Below, one piece after another: positions 35,631-44,200 of a DNA stretch of 54,193 bases. The translations under genes and the position numbers were made by a program. Each line of letters starts with the position of its first letter. Positions within the stretch are counted from its first letter, which is position 1. Below the pieces are notes generated by a model. It was given only the letters and a program-made list of their open reading frames with translations. It searched no databases and had not been told where the DNA came from. The DNA comes from Bermanella sp034110565. GTDB taxonomy: Bacteria > Pseudomonadota > Gammaproteobacteria > Pseudomonadales > Oceanobacteraceae. Location: positions 1-54,193 of the forward strand of contig JAWUYY010000071.1 of assembly GCA_034110565.1 (NCBI GenBank), written 5' to 3'.

Positions 35631-35702
35631 ATAAAAACCTTAAAATAATCAGGCTAAGCGCCTCAGCAGTGCGACCTTGTTAAGATTTAAGGCCAAATAT
35701 TA

Positions 35703-35720
35703 TTTGACCAGCTGGTCAAA
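35703..35720. promoter_or_regulatory. Perfect 18-bp palindrome, candidate operator
   Basis: TTTGACCAGCTGGTCAAA is a perfect inverted repeat typical in size and symmetry of a TetR- or GntR-type operator. The core AACCAGCTGG recurs about 90 bp downstream near 35797-35806. Its regulator is not evident in the window. Confidence 0.5.
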
Positions 35721-35902
35721 CGAGCAGCAAAACGACCCAATACGATACACAAGCCTACCTACCCCCTAACCAAATTAGTGCGTACTACTTACTGTAACCA
35801 GCTGGATAGATTGAGCGTTAATAAGACTTAAAGTGCTTTTCCAGTACAAATTCGGCAAACCCTACTCTATAATTCGGCGCTTATTGAAATAGAGAGTCAC
35901 CT

Positions 35903-37093
35903 ATGAACCCGAACCTTGCCTTACTGCAGCCTTATCCCTTTGAGAAACTGAATAAGCTTAAAGCTGATGCCAAGGTAAGCTGTGAATTACCCCATATCGC
36001 CCTATCTATAGGTGAACCTAAGCATGAGAGTCCTGCGTTTGTGCTTAAAACCATGGCTGACAACTTAGATAAACTCGCTAATTATCCAACCACAAAGGGC
36101 TTACCAGAATTACGTCAAGCCATTAGTCAGTGGGCCTGTCAGCGTTTCTCTCTAAACGCATTAGACAGCGAAACACAAATACTGCCCGTAAATGGCACTC
36201 GCGAGGCTATCTTTGCCTTTACACAGGCCATGATAGAAGCCAAGCCAGATGCATTAGTGGTTAGCCCGAATCCGTTCTATCAAATTTATGAAGGTGCAAC
36301 CTACCTTGCCGGCGCCAAGCCTCACTACCTACCCTGTTTAGAAGAGAATGGCTTTAACCCAGACTTTGATGCCGTACCTGCCAGCGTTTGGCAGAACACT
36401 CAAATTTTGTTTATTTGTAGCCCAGGCAACCCAACTGGTGCGGTAATTCAGCTCGATGAGCTGAAAAAGTTAATCGCCCTGTCGGATAAATATGATTTTC
36501 TAATTGCCAGTGATGAATGCTACAGCGAAATCTATATCGACAGCGTTGAGGCCCCTGTGGGTTTGCTACAAGCTTGCGCCGAACTTGGCCGTGATGATTA
36601 CAAAAACTGTGTGGTCTTTCATAGTTTAAGTAAGCGTTCAAATTTACCAGGGTTACGCAGTGGTTTTGTGGCCGGTGATGCCAATGTACTGGGTGCGTTC
36701 TTTCAGTACCGTACTTACCATGGATCTGCCATGAGCATACCTAACCAGCTCGCTAGTATTGCGGCATGGAACGATGAAGAGCACGTAAAAGAAAACCGTC
36801 GTCAATACACACAAAAATTCAATGCCGTGCTAGATATCCTGTCACCAGTGCTGGATGTAAAACAAAGCGATGCCAGCTTCTACTTATGGGCCAACACGCC
36901 GATTAACGAAGAAGAATTTGCACAGCGTTTATTTGCTGAACAGCAAGTGACGGTGTTACCCGGTAGTTATTTATCTCGCACCATTGATGGCATCAACCCT
37001 GGTAGCAATCGTGTGCGTATGGCTCTGGTTGCAGAAGTAGAAGAGTGTATCGAAGCGGCAAAACGTATCCGCGCGCTCGTTGAAAGCTTATAA
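35903..37093 (+). CDS. dapC: Succinyldiaminopimelate transaminase
   Basis: DapC converts N-succinyl-2-amino-6-ketopimelate to N-succinyl-LL-diaminopimelate with PLP and glutamate. The 396-residue protein is a fold-type I aminotransferase. HIALSIGEPKHESPAFV is at the N-terminus, the substrate strand is NGTREAIFAF, SPGNPTGAV precedes the Asp in ASDECYSEIY, and the PLP lysine is in HSLSKRSNLPGLRSGFVAGD. Proximity to glnD and dapD matches the DapC-type enzyme of Pseudomonas. A TATAAT box sits at 35868-35873. A terminator follows. Confidence 0.93.
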   Translation: MNPNLALLQPYPFEKLNKLKADAKVSCELPHIALSIGEPKHESPAFVLKTMADNLDKLANYPTTKGLPELRQAISQWACQRFSLNALDSETQILPVNGTREAIFAFTQAMIEAKPDALVVSPNPFYQIYEGATYLAGAKPHYLPCLEENGFNPDFDAVPASVWQNTQILFICSPGNPTGAVIQLDELKKLIALSDKYDFLIASDECYSEIYIDSVEAPVGLLQACAELGRDDYKNCVVFHSLSKRSNLPGLRSGFVAGDANVLGAFFQYRTYHGSAMSIPNQLASIAAWNDEEHVKENRRQYTQKFNAVLDILSPVLDVKQSDASFYLWANTPINEEEFAQRLFAEQQVTVLPGSYLSRTIDGINPGSNRVRMALVAEVEECIEAAKRIRALVESL

Positions 37094-37105
37094 TCCTAAA
37101 AATAT

Positions 37106-37147
37106 AAAAAAAGCGACGCTATTATTAAAAATAGACGTCGCTTTTTT
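37106..37147. terminator. Bidirectional terminator between dapC and the hybrid kinase
   Basis: GCGACG (37113-37118) pairs with CGTCGC (37136-37141), extended by an imperfect inner stem and flanked by A7 and T6 runs. It lies between convergent genes. Confidence 0.8.
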
Positions 37148-37165
37148 ATTCACTCAGACCTACGG

Positions 37166-38917
37166 CTAAGTATTAATAAATTTTAATAGCACCCTTTCCA
37201 ACTCTTCCATGGCAACTGGTTTCGAAATAAAATCATCCATTCCAGCAGCGATACACGTTTCTCTGTCATGCCCTGAAGCGTTAGCGGTCGCTGCAATAAT
37301 CACCCCTTGGTAACCCAAGGTACGAATACGCTGAGTGGCTTCAATACCATCCATACTAGGCATTCTCATATCCATGAAGATCACATGGGTTTGCATGTTT
37401 TGTGCAATATGCTCAACCGCCTTAGCGCCACTATTAACCAAGTGAACATCATCACCACCAAGATCTAACAGCATGGACTCAAGCACCGTACAGTTCATGT
37501 CTATATCATCCACCACCAAAATTGAATAACCTTTCAGCGAAAGCTGATCTGTCACATCATCGCTAACATGCACCTCTTCGATCGACTCCGTTACTAATCG
37601 TCTAGGTAAGACAACCGAAAAACAACTACCTTTATCTGGTAAACTATTAACGTTTATATCACACGACATCTGTTTAATAATACCCAATGATATAGCTAAC
37701 CCTAGGCCTGTGCCTTCCATATTTTTGGCGGAGTCACCTGCTACTTGGCTAAACCGAGTAAATAGTTTTTCAATATCATTAGGGTTAATACCAATGCCTG
37801 TGTCAGTTATCGAAATTTTAATATCTTTCTCATTCTCAACCACTAGTGACACATCTATTTCACCATGATCAGTAAATTTTATGGCATTAGATAGTAAGTT
37901 CATCAATACTTGTGACAAGCGATTTTCATCCGCATAAATATAAATAGGCTCATCTGGTAATGTCAGCTTTATTTTTACTGAGCTCTTTAATTTGGTTTCC
38001 ATCATGCGGGTTAACTTAATCAGTTGTTGATTTATCGCATAAGGTTTTTCGATTAAATTAAGCTTCGTTTCTTCTAGTTTACTGAAATCCAATACATCAT
38101 TAATTAGCACTAATAAAAGATTACCGGCCGTTGCAATATCATTGGCTTTTACTCGGTACGTTTCTGGTAATTTTGCTCGAGATAATAATTGAGCATTCCC
38201 TATCACACTATTTAATGGCGTGCGCAGCTCATGACTCATGGTGGCTAAAAACAAGGATTTACTGCGTGTCGAAGATTCTGCTGAAACTTTTAATAGATTA
38301 ATTTCCTCTATGCGTTCTTGCTTATTCATAATTTCTTTTTGCAGCTCAAGTAGATGACCCGATGCAAGATTTGACATACCACGGGTGCATACCACAACTA
38401 AGATGGCAACAGCCAGCACATAAATGCATTGCACGTATAACCAACTTTCCGCTTGAATAATCGGCTCTGGCAACCAACCTTGGAATAAAGCAAAAATATT
38501 GAAAACAAATAATGAGAAGGTAAAGCAAAAAATAAGGTATAAACGTAAGCCCGAGAACAATAACGCCATTAATGTAAACGGCACCATCCATAGAACAGTG
38601 CTAGGCCCAGCAATCGAAAAGTTATTAAAGTCCACATAAAAAATCATGGCAATAGAAACTAACAACACATACCAAGAGATAAACATCAGCGCACTAACAT
38701 AACGCATCAAAACAGTGACACCTATTAGCAGCGAAGCCAGTATCACAGTACCTATTCTACGAGCAGGAATATCCCCCTCCACTAAAGTCAGGCCAATCAG
38801 AATAAGCGCTCCCAGCCCACCTAGTACAGTAGAATACAGCCACAACACTTTGGCACGAAATGCATCATCACCGTTTAAAAAACGATCCGGTAAAACTTTT
38901 GTAAGAAATTGATCCAA
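37166..38917 (-). CDS. Hybrid sensor histidine kinase with membrane domain and receiver
   Basis: The 583-residue protein has five or six N-terminal helices (about residues 25-180), a short coiled linker, and the HisKA domain with phospho-acceptor His229 in MSHELRTPLNSVIGNAQLL. HATPase_c boxes follow: ENRLSQVLMNLLSNAIKFTDHG (N), DTGIGI (G1) and GTGLGLAIS (G2). The C-terminus is a receiver domain (ILVVDDIDMN, MDMRMPSMDGIEA with the phospho-Asp, and KPV). No Hpt domain or response regulator is adjacent, so its phosphorelay partner is elsewhere. The N-terminal sensor has no recognised ligand site. It separates dapC from the dapD block, on the opposite strand. Confidence 0.9.
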   Translation of the reverse strand: MDQFLTKVLPDRFLNGDDAFRAKVLWLYSTVLGGLGALILIGLTLVEGDIPARRIGTVILASLLIGVTVLMRYVSALMFISWYVLLVSIAMIFYVDFNNFSIAGPSTVLWMVPFTLMALLFSGLRLYLIFCFTFSLFVFNIFALFQGWLPEPIIQAESWLYVQCIYVLAVAILVVVCTRGMSNLASGHLLELQKEIMNKQERIEEINLLKVSAESSTRSKSLFLATMSHELRTPLNSVIGNAQLLSRAKLPETYRVKANDIATAGNLLLVLINDVLDFSKLEETKLNLIEKPYAINQQLIKLTRMMETKLKSSVKIKLTLPDEPIYIYADENRLSQVLMNLLSNAIKFTDHGEIDVSLVVENEKDIKISITDTGIGINPNDIEKLFTRFSQVAGDSAKNMEGTGLGLAISLGIIKQMSCDINVNSLPDKGSCFSVVLPRRLVTESIEEVHVSDDVTDQLSLKGYSILVVDDIDMNCTVLESMLLDLGGDDVHLVNSGAKAVEHIAQNMQTHVIFMDMRMPSMDGIEATQRIRTLGYQGVIIAATANASGHDRETCIAAGMDDFISKPVAMEELERVLLKFINT

Positions 38918-39149
38918 CGCAGATTGTGACGATTTAATGCTGTTTTGCTCCCGATCAATATTTTTAATAAACTGCCCATCCTTCAGTCTAGCCCATAATT
39001 ACTAGCCTTAAACCCAAATGTAGCAAGAATGCATCCTAACCTTAAATTCTTTTATAGATAAGCCCTGTATAGCCAAAGCATTAAGTTAGGGCTGAATCTC
39101 CAGTCTATCTATGCTTTAATGCCGCCTTTTATTTTACGTGATCCCTATC

Positions 39150-39497
39150 ATGAAGATTTACGGCATCAAAAACTGTGACACCATGAAAAAGGCCCTTAAG
39201 TGGTTAGATACTCAAGGTCAAGATTATGAATTTCACGACTACAAAAAGGCAGGCTTAAGCCCTGGTCTCGCTGATCAATTTATCGCCAATATCCCATTGG
39301 ACACACTCATCAATAGACGCGGTACCACATACCGTCAGTTGAGTGATGCCATCAAGGCGAAAATTATCGAACAAGACATGGCCGCTGTAAAACAAGTGAT
39401 GCTGGACAATCCATCTATTATTAAGCGCCCTGTGCTTGAAAAAGACGGCCAATATCTACTGGGCTTTAAAGCCGACGAATACGAAAAATTTGTATAA
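39150..39497 (+). CDS. ArsC/Spx-family protein, YffB type
   Basis: The 115-residue protein starts at ATG 39150 and has the YffB-type thioredoxin-fold opening MKIYGIKNCDTMKKALKWL with a single active Cys9, then INRRGTTYRQLSD and IKRPVLEKDGQYLLGF, the C-terminal RP-containing signature of ArsC/Spx folds. YffB-like proteins probably use glutathione, but their reaction is unknown; arsenate reductase activity is not expected from the missing arginine triad of true ArsC (inference). It lies 37 bp before dapD. The same neighbour pair occurs in Pseudomonas and E. coli (yffB-dapE), so a link to lysine synthesis or merely conserved order is possible. Confidence 0.88.
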   Translation: MKIYGIKNCDTMKKALKWLDTQGQDYEFHDYKKAGLSPGLADQFIANIPLDTLINRRGTTYRQLSDAIKAKIIEQDMAAVKQVMLDNPSIIKRPVLEKDGQYLLGFKADEYEKFV

Positions 39498-39534
39498 CCC
39501 GCATTCATTAAAAACAGACCATAGGAACAATACG

Positions 39535-40548
39535 ATGGCATTAGCATTTGCACTGGGCGTAGGCACCCAAAATACAAAAAACGAATGGCTTGAAGTGTTT
39601 TATCAAAAGCCCGTTTACCAACCAGCAGAAGACCTAGTCAACGCAGCCAAAACAGCCGGCTATACAGGTGGCAACCAAGCCATCGAATTAGACAGCGCCA
39701 AGCTAGCCGCCCTAGCGGAAAGCCTGCCCGCTGAGCAAGCTTCTCTGGCTAAAACCTTAAGCACCAGCAAACGTCCAACTGTGCTTGTGATTCTTGAGTC
39801 TGATGACCAAGCCGCCAGCACACCAGAAGTGTATTTAAAGCTGCAACTGATCTCGCATCGTTTCGTTAAGCCTCACGGCATCAACCTAGCCGGTATTTTT
39901 GGCCTATTGCCTAACGTCGCTTGGACCAACAAAGGTGCGATTGACCTAGCTGAGTTAGCCGATGCGCAACTTCAAGCACGTTTAAATGGTGAATTACTAG
40001 AAGTCACCAGCGTTGATAAATTCCCTAAAATGACCGACTACGTGGTACCAAGCGGTGTGCGTATCGCCGATACCTCTCGCGTACGCTTAGGCGCTTACGT
40101 AGGCGAAGGCACCACCATCATGCATGAAGGTTTCATTAACTTTAATGCCGGTACCGCTGGTACTTCTATGATCGAAGGTCGCATCTCTGCTGGAGTATTC
40201 GTTGGTGAAGGCTCTGACCTTGGTGGCGGCTGCTCAACTATGGGAACGCTTTCCGGTGGCGGTAATATCATTATCTCTGTGGGTAAAAACTCGTTGATTG
40301 GTGCCAACGCAGGTATTGGTATCCCACTGGGCGATCGTTGTACTGTTGAATCTGGTTTGTACATTACAGCCGGCACCAAGGTGCAAGTATTAGATGATCA
40401 AAAACAAATCGTTGAAGTGGTGAAAGCCCGCGATCTTGCAGGTAAACCTGACCTACTGTTCCGTCGCGACTCTATCAGCGGTGCCGTTCAATGTGTAACA
40501 AACAAAACCGCCATTGAACTGAATCACGAATTACACGCTAATAACTAA
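39535..40548 (+). CDS. dapD: 2,3,4,5-tetrahydropyridine-2,6-dicarboxylate N-succinyltransferase (long form)
   Basis: DapD transfers succinyl from succinyl-CoA to tetrahydrodipicolinate, opening the succinylase branch of lysine and diaminopimelate synthesis. The ATG at 39535, with AGGA upstream, gives 337 residues starting MALAFALGVGTQNTKNEWLEVFY, the long DapD form of Pseudomonas rather than the 274-residue enteric form. The left-handed beta-helix section has GTAGTSMIEGRISAGVFVGEGSDLGGGCS and SLIGANAGIGIPLGDRCTVESG. A longer frame begins inside the upstream gene but is not supported. Terminator at 40566-40605. Confidence 0.95.
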   Translation: MALAFALGVGTQNTKNEWLEVFYQKPVYQPAEDLVNAAKTAGYTGGNQAIELDSAKLAALAESLPAEQASLAKTLSTSKRPTVLVILESDDQAASTPEVYLKLQLISHRFVKPHGINLAGIFGLLPNVAWTNKGAIDLAELADAQLQARLNGELLEVTSVDKFPKMTDYVVPSGVRIADTSRVRLGAYVGEGTTIMHEGFINFNAGTAGTSMIEGRISAGVFVGEGSDLGGGCSTMGTLSGGGNIIISVGKNSLIGANAGIGIPLGDRCTVESGLYITAGTKVQVLDDQKQIVEVVKARDLAGKPDLLFRRDSISGAVQCVTNKTAIELNHELHANN

Positions 40549-40565
40549 TCTCGTTCAGTGTAAAA

Positions 40566-40605
40566 GACAAAAAAGGCCATAAATTATTTGTGGCCTTTTT
40601 TTGTC
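40566..40605 (+). terminator. Intrinsic terminator after dapD
   Basis: GACAAAAAAGGCCA and TGGCCTTTTTTTGTC form an almost perfect stem around an 11-base loop with a T7 run. Confidence 0.85.
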
Positions 40606-40941
40606 TATATATTCGTTAAAGACACCCACCTAAAACATGTGGAATCAGGCCAAGTTTGCCAATCGCCTCATATCTTGAAAAAAGTCTAATGGACTAATCG
40701 AATATAACCAAAGGTTTCTAAAAATAATGAGGCCCTGTATTTAGCCCTTTTTTCAAACATATTTAAGCCGATCACTCACTCCCATAAAATCACCACGCAC
40801 CAAAAAGGCCCCATTATTCGTAAAAAAACGACGTTTTCATCATGCTTTCCCAAAACCTAAAACCGCACCTTATTTCCAACCTCCTTGTCTGGGATTAGAA
40901 TCCACCCTATCTAATAATTACAACAATAAAGGATTCCATCT
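40606..40941. other. Intergenic region before the 72-aa hypothetical gene
   Basis: This stretch of about 336 bp has no convincing ORF, RNA gene or long repeat. It includes a short inverted element AAACGACGTTTT near 40827 and the AT-rich run before the ATG at 40942. A promoter for the following operon is expected here, but I cannot place -35 and -10 boxes with confidence. Confidence 0.5.
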
Positions 40942-41160
40942 ATGGAGCAGGATATTTTAGATAAACCTTTTCTACCTCTAGATCGACTACGCACTCTCAA
41001 GCCCTTCAGTGCTTATCATGTCATCATTAACAACGTATTAAAGATACTTGCAGTTAGAGTTATAATCACTTTTACCATCACCGAGCAAGTTTTGCGTCAG
41101 CTTAAAAAACGAGATGACGACTTATTACCTGACAAAACACAACAGGCCATAGCCGTATAA
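40942..41160 (+). CDS. Small hypothetical protein (72 aa)
   Basis: I do not recognise this protein. It has an AGGA site before its ATG and its stop lies one base before the next gene's ATG, which supports it being translated. It starts with a polar segment (MEQDILDKPFLPLDRLRTLKPFS), has a central hydrophobic stretch (HVIINNVLKILAVRVIITFTIT) that could be a single membrane helix or buried helix, and ends in a charged tail. It may be the leader gene of an operon with the DsbA/HCCA-isomerase-like gene. Confidence 0.5.
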   Translation: MEQDILDKPFLPLDRLRTLKPFSAYHVIINNVLKILAVRVIITFTITEQVLRQLKKRDDDLLPDKTQQAIAV

Positions 41161-41161
41161 T

Positions 41162-42457
41162 ATGCGCAGTTTAATTACCCCACTTATCACAGGTTATTGG
41201 TCTAGTGAGCGTTACCTTGCTAAACACAATAAAAAAGCGGAAACACAATTAATCAAACACAAAAGACCTCGATACATCGAAGTCTTTGTCGCTCTTGATG
41301 ACCCATATAGTTACATCTTATTGCAGCAGTTAGTGCAATTTAGCCGTGACTTCGCGTTGGATGTGGATATTCATCTTATCCATCATCGACAGCACGACAT
41401 GTTTCCTGAGGAAGCCATGTGGTCAAAATGGGCTATTAAAGATGCCGCCCAATTAGCGAGTCTATACAAACTGTACTTGCCACCATACTACCCAAAGCAA
41501 ACCAGTGTTCGTAATGCGCAAGCATATTGGGTAGAGCACCCACCTAAAAGTACAGCAGAGGCATTTGAAAGGTTCGAGCAAGTCTGGCTTGATAAAAGCA
41601 TCCCAATTGCAAATAGCAATGCGCAACCTATGTTGCGTAAAAATGAGCAAAGACTCTATAAACTTGGCCACTACCTTGCTGCCAGCGTGTATTTTGCTGG
41701 TCAATGGTATTGGGGCGTTGATCGATTAGAGCATTTAGAAAAGCGTTTACTGGCGCTCAAATTTAATCCAACAGATTACCCTAGCCCTAAGTATGCCCGC
41801 ACCTGGGAAACCTTTTGCGCGCAACCGGCTAATCTCATTCGAGATAAAAACACCCCTATTGAGTTGTTCTTTTCTATGCGCAGCCCATACAGCCACCTAG
41901 CCTTGAACCGTTGCCATGCATTGGCCAAGCACTATGGCGTCCCTCTTATTGTTAAGCCTGTTTTACCCATGTTAATGCGCAAGCTCAATGTGCCTAAAAA
42001 CAAAACTCGCTACATCTTTTTTGATGCCCTGCGTGAAGGCAAAAAACTCAATATTCCATACGGTAAAGTAGCCGACCCTCTAGGCAAGGGAGTGGAAAAC
42101 ACCTACGCCCTTTGGCATTGGGCGGATCAACAAGGTAAGGGCAATGAATTTTTACTGGCTATTTCACACCTAGTGAATGCAGAAGGCGTCAGCGCAAATT
42201 TTAGCTCAGGCTTAAAACGAGCCTGCAAACAAGTGGGGCTAAGTTGGCGACAAGCAAAAAAAGCATTAGCATCACCAGCTTGGCGAGGCGTAGTTGAGCG
42301 CAATCTCAATGACTTATACACCATGGAGCTATGGGGCGTGCCCAGCATTCGCTACAAAGATACTCACGTATGGGGGCAAGATCGCATCTGGTGTATCGAA
42401 TCCGCCATGCTTGCACCCTACTTCAACCACAAGACAAGAAACCTCTCAGACGTTTAA
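41162..42457 (+). CDS. Tandem DsbA-like/2-hydroxychromene-2-carboxylate isomerase-like protein
   Basis: The 431-residue protein contains two copies of the DsbA-like thioredoxin fold of the HCCA isomerase/kappa-GST family. The first (about residues 38-220) opens YIEVFVALDDPYSYILLQQL; the second (about residues 235-425) opens IELFFSMRSPYSHLALNR and ends with ELWGVPSIRYKDTHVWGQDR, the family's conserved Gly-Val-Pro and WGQDR motifs. Neither has a CxxC pair; the serine in SPYS is the glutathione-activating type. It is probably cytoplasmic, a glutathione-dependent isomerase or transferase of unknown substrate. A tandem duplication is unusual. It starts one base after the 72-aa gene. Confidence 0.78.
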   Translation: MRSLITPLITGYWSSERYLAKHNKKAETQLIKHKRPRYIEVFVALDDPYSYILLQQLVQFSRDFALDVDIHLIHHRQHDMFPEEAMWSKWAIKDAAQLASLYKLYLPPYYPKQTSVRNAQAYWVEHPPKSTAEAFERFEQVWLDKSIPIANSNAQPMLRKNEQRLYKLGHYLAASVYFAGQWYWGVDRLEHLEKRLLALKFNPTDYPSPKYARTWETFCAQPANLIRDKNTPIELFFSMRSPYSHLALNRCHALAKHYGVPLIVKPVLPMLMRKLNVPKNKTRYIFFDALREGKKLNIPYGKVADPLGKGVENTYALWHWADQQGKGNEFLLAISHLVNAEGVSANFSSGLKRACKQVGLSWRQAKKALASPAWRGVVERNLNDLYTMELWGVPSIRYKDTHVWGQDRIWCIESAMLAPYFNHKTRNLSDV

Positions 42458-42680
42458 TTGCTAAATTTCCCCGTGCATATATTAATTGGTTTTATATGAA
42501 TGGGGAAAAAACAATAAATCCTTTTAATTCAATCACTTACAAACAAAGACTTCCTCAATCCTTTATGAGCTGCTATATAAGCATGAGGCAGCGGAACTCA
42601 TCACATTTTCATCGACTAAAATAAGGCATAGTCGCTGCTTGGCTTTGCCTTTGGCTCTCATACTTCAAAAGGATTTTTGC

Positions 42681-44198
42681 ATGTTCGTATCAAACCTCAT
42701 TCCCGGCGAGCCCGTCTTGAGCTGGTTATTAGTGATTATCGCCGCCAATCTTATCTTGTATTTCATTCGTCACAGCGCCCATCAGCTCTTCGATAGCCTT
42801 ACCTTGCTGGTGGTGCAAAACTTAAAAATGTTCAGCCACGCTCTTATCACTACCGCCCGTCACATGAGCCGACGTAACCGTGAAGTACTACTGGAGCATG
42901 GCAAGCAGCAAGCTGAGCGTGAGTTAGAGCGGCAGTTCATTCGCCTAGGTAATCTGGTAGAAAAAGACCTCGGCCGCTACCCCACGATTCAACGTAACAT
43001 AGAGCAAAATATCTCCAGCATGGAGGATAAGCTCTCCCAAACCTCAGAAGTCCCTGCGCCATTGCCAGAATGGACAGAAGCGGTTGAATCCATCTCTCGC
43101 TTAAAAGACAGCACCAAAAACGACGCGGTTGTAGGCAAGTTATTACAGGCAATTTATGAAGCTTTCCATAAACAACAAGGTGAAGTACTCGGTACCTATC
43201 GCAAAGACATTGCCAAGCGTCATACCTTATTAAAAGCGGCCATGGGTCATTGGCGTCACCTATTACATAAAATTGAAAGCCTACATAGCCAATGGCACAA
43301 CCTGAATGAACAAAGCAAAAAAGTCGATCTGCAAGTAGATCGCTTTGAAAACATGGTTAAAGGCACCGATAAAGCAGAGCGCTTATTACAAGCCAGTAAC
43401 ACTACACAATTTGTCATCTCAGTTATCGTCATGGTCATCGCCGGCTTTGGCGCGTTTGTTAATTACAATTTAATCGCCTTACCAATGTCAGAACTCATGC
43501 CGGCTACCACTCAAGTCGCTGGCTACAATGTTGCTGACATCGGTGCAGCCGTGATCATTATGCTAGAGCTCACCGTTGGTTTGTTCTTTATGGAGGCCAT
43601 TGGCATTACTCGTTTGTTTCCTGTGATTCATTTCATGGAAGACAAAAAGCGCATTATTTGGGCATGGGTATGCATAGTATTCCTACTGGCCTTATGTAGC
43701 GTTGAAGCGGGTCTAGCCTACATGCGTGAAACAATGGTGGCTGACAAAGCCCTACTCACCAGCTTTTTAGTGGGGGGTGAGGAAGCGGCGACGGCATCGG
43801 CCAACGCAGCGCACAGCAATATCCCTATGATCGGACAAATGACACTCGGCTTTGTACTGCCTTTAATCTTAATGTTCGTAGCGATTCCGTTTGAATCGTT
43901 TATCCATACTGGCCGCCATGTATTGGGCAATGTTGTTGTACACCTTTGTATTTTTGCCAGCTCCATTACACGCAGCTTAGCGGTTTTCATGAAGCAATTT
44001 AACAACAGCATTAAACATGTCTACGACATATTATGTTTTGCTCCGCTTTGGGTAGAACACATGATTGAAAGTAAGCCTGTTTCAAACAAGAAAATGAATG
44101 CTGAAAAAGACAGACAAGCACTAGAAGATGCCAACGAACAAGCCCTGCTTGAATCCGATGGAAACCCTAGTCGCAATAAATCGAAAAAAGAAGCCTAA
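42681..44198 (+). CDS. Six-helix membrane protein with large coiled-coil domain, function unknown
   Basis: I do not recognise the family. From ATG 42681 (AGGA upstream) the protein has 505 residues. It has one helix near the N-terminus (about 10-28: VLSWLLVIIAANLILYFI), a soluble helical, charged stretch of about 200 residues (about 50-255) likely to form coiled coils, then five helices (TTQFVISVIVMVIAGFGAFV; AAVIIMLELTVGLFF; IIWAWVCIVFLLALCSVEAGL; TLGFVLPLILMFVAIPF; VLGNVVVHLCIFASSI). A polar tail of about 50 residues ends it. The next gene, 2 bp on, encodes a vWA-domain lipoprotein, so the two likely form a complex across the inner membrane and periplasm. The topology recalls scaffolding or mechanosensitive proteins, but no motif proves it. 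Confidence 0.7.
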   Translation: MFVSNLIPGEPVLSWLLVIIAANLILYFIRHSAHQLFDSLTLLVVQNLKMFSHALITTARHMSRRNREVLLEHGKQQAERELERQFIRLGNLVEKDLGRYPTIQRNIEQNISSMEDKLSQTSEVPAPLPEWTEAVESISRLKDSTKNDAVVGKLLQAIYEAFHKQQGEVLGTYRKDIAKRHTLLKAAMGHWRHLLHKIESLHSQWHNLNEQSKKVDLQVDRFENMVKGTDKAERLLQASNTTQFVISVIVMVIAGFGAFVNYNLIALPMSELMPATTQVAGYNVADIGAAVIIMLELTVGLFFMEAIGITRLFPVIHFMEDKKRIIWAWVCIVFLLALCSVEAGLAYMRETMVADKALLTSFLVGGEEAATASANAAHSNIPMIGQMTLGFVLPLILMFVAIPFESFIHTGRHVLGNVVVHLCIFASSITRSLAVFMKQFNNSIKHVYDILCFAPLWVEHMIESKPVSNKKMNAEKDRQALEDANEQALLESDGNPSRNKSKKEA

Positions 44199-44200
44199 AC

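Larger units (their letters stand above)
35406..35902. other. Intergenic region between divergent nrtA and dapC, with regulatory elements
   Basis: This 497-bp gap has no coding frame I believe. From the nrtA side it holds a sigma-54-like promoter (35505-35520) and an NtrC-like dyad (35614-35630), then a perfect 18-bp palindrome (35703-35720) and a related CCAGCTGG near 35799, and TATAAT at 35868-35873 before dapC. The first half is notably AT-rich. Confidence 0.6.

Noticed and set aside
35611..35632. Second sigma-54 promoter at the NtrC-like dyad
   Set aside because: TGACAC and TGC boxes are two bases too far apart for sigma-54; the symmetric match to an NtrC site explains it better.
42331..42624. 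97-codon frame overlapping the end of the tandem HCCA-isomerase-like gene
   Set aside because: It shares most of its length with that gene in another frame and has no ribosome-binding site or recognisable domain.
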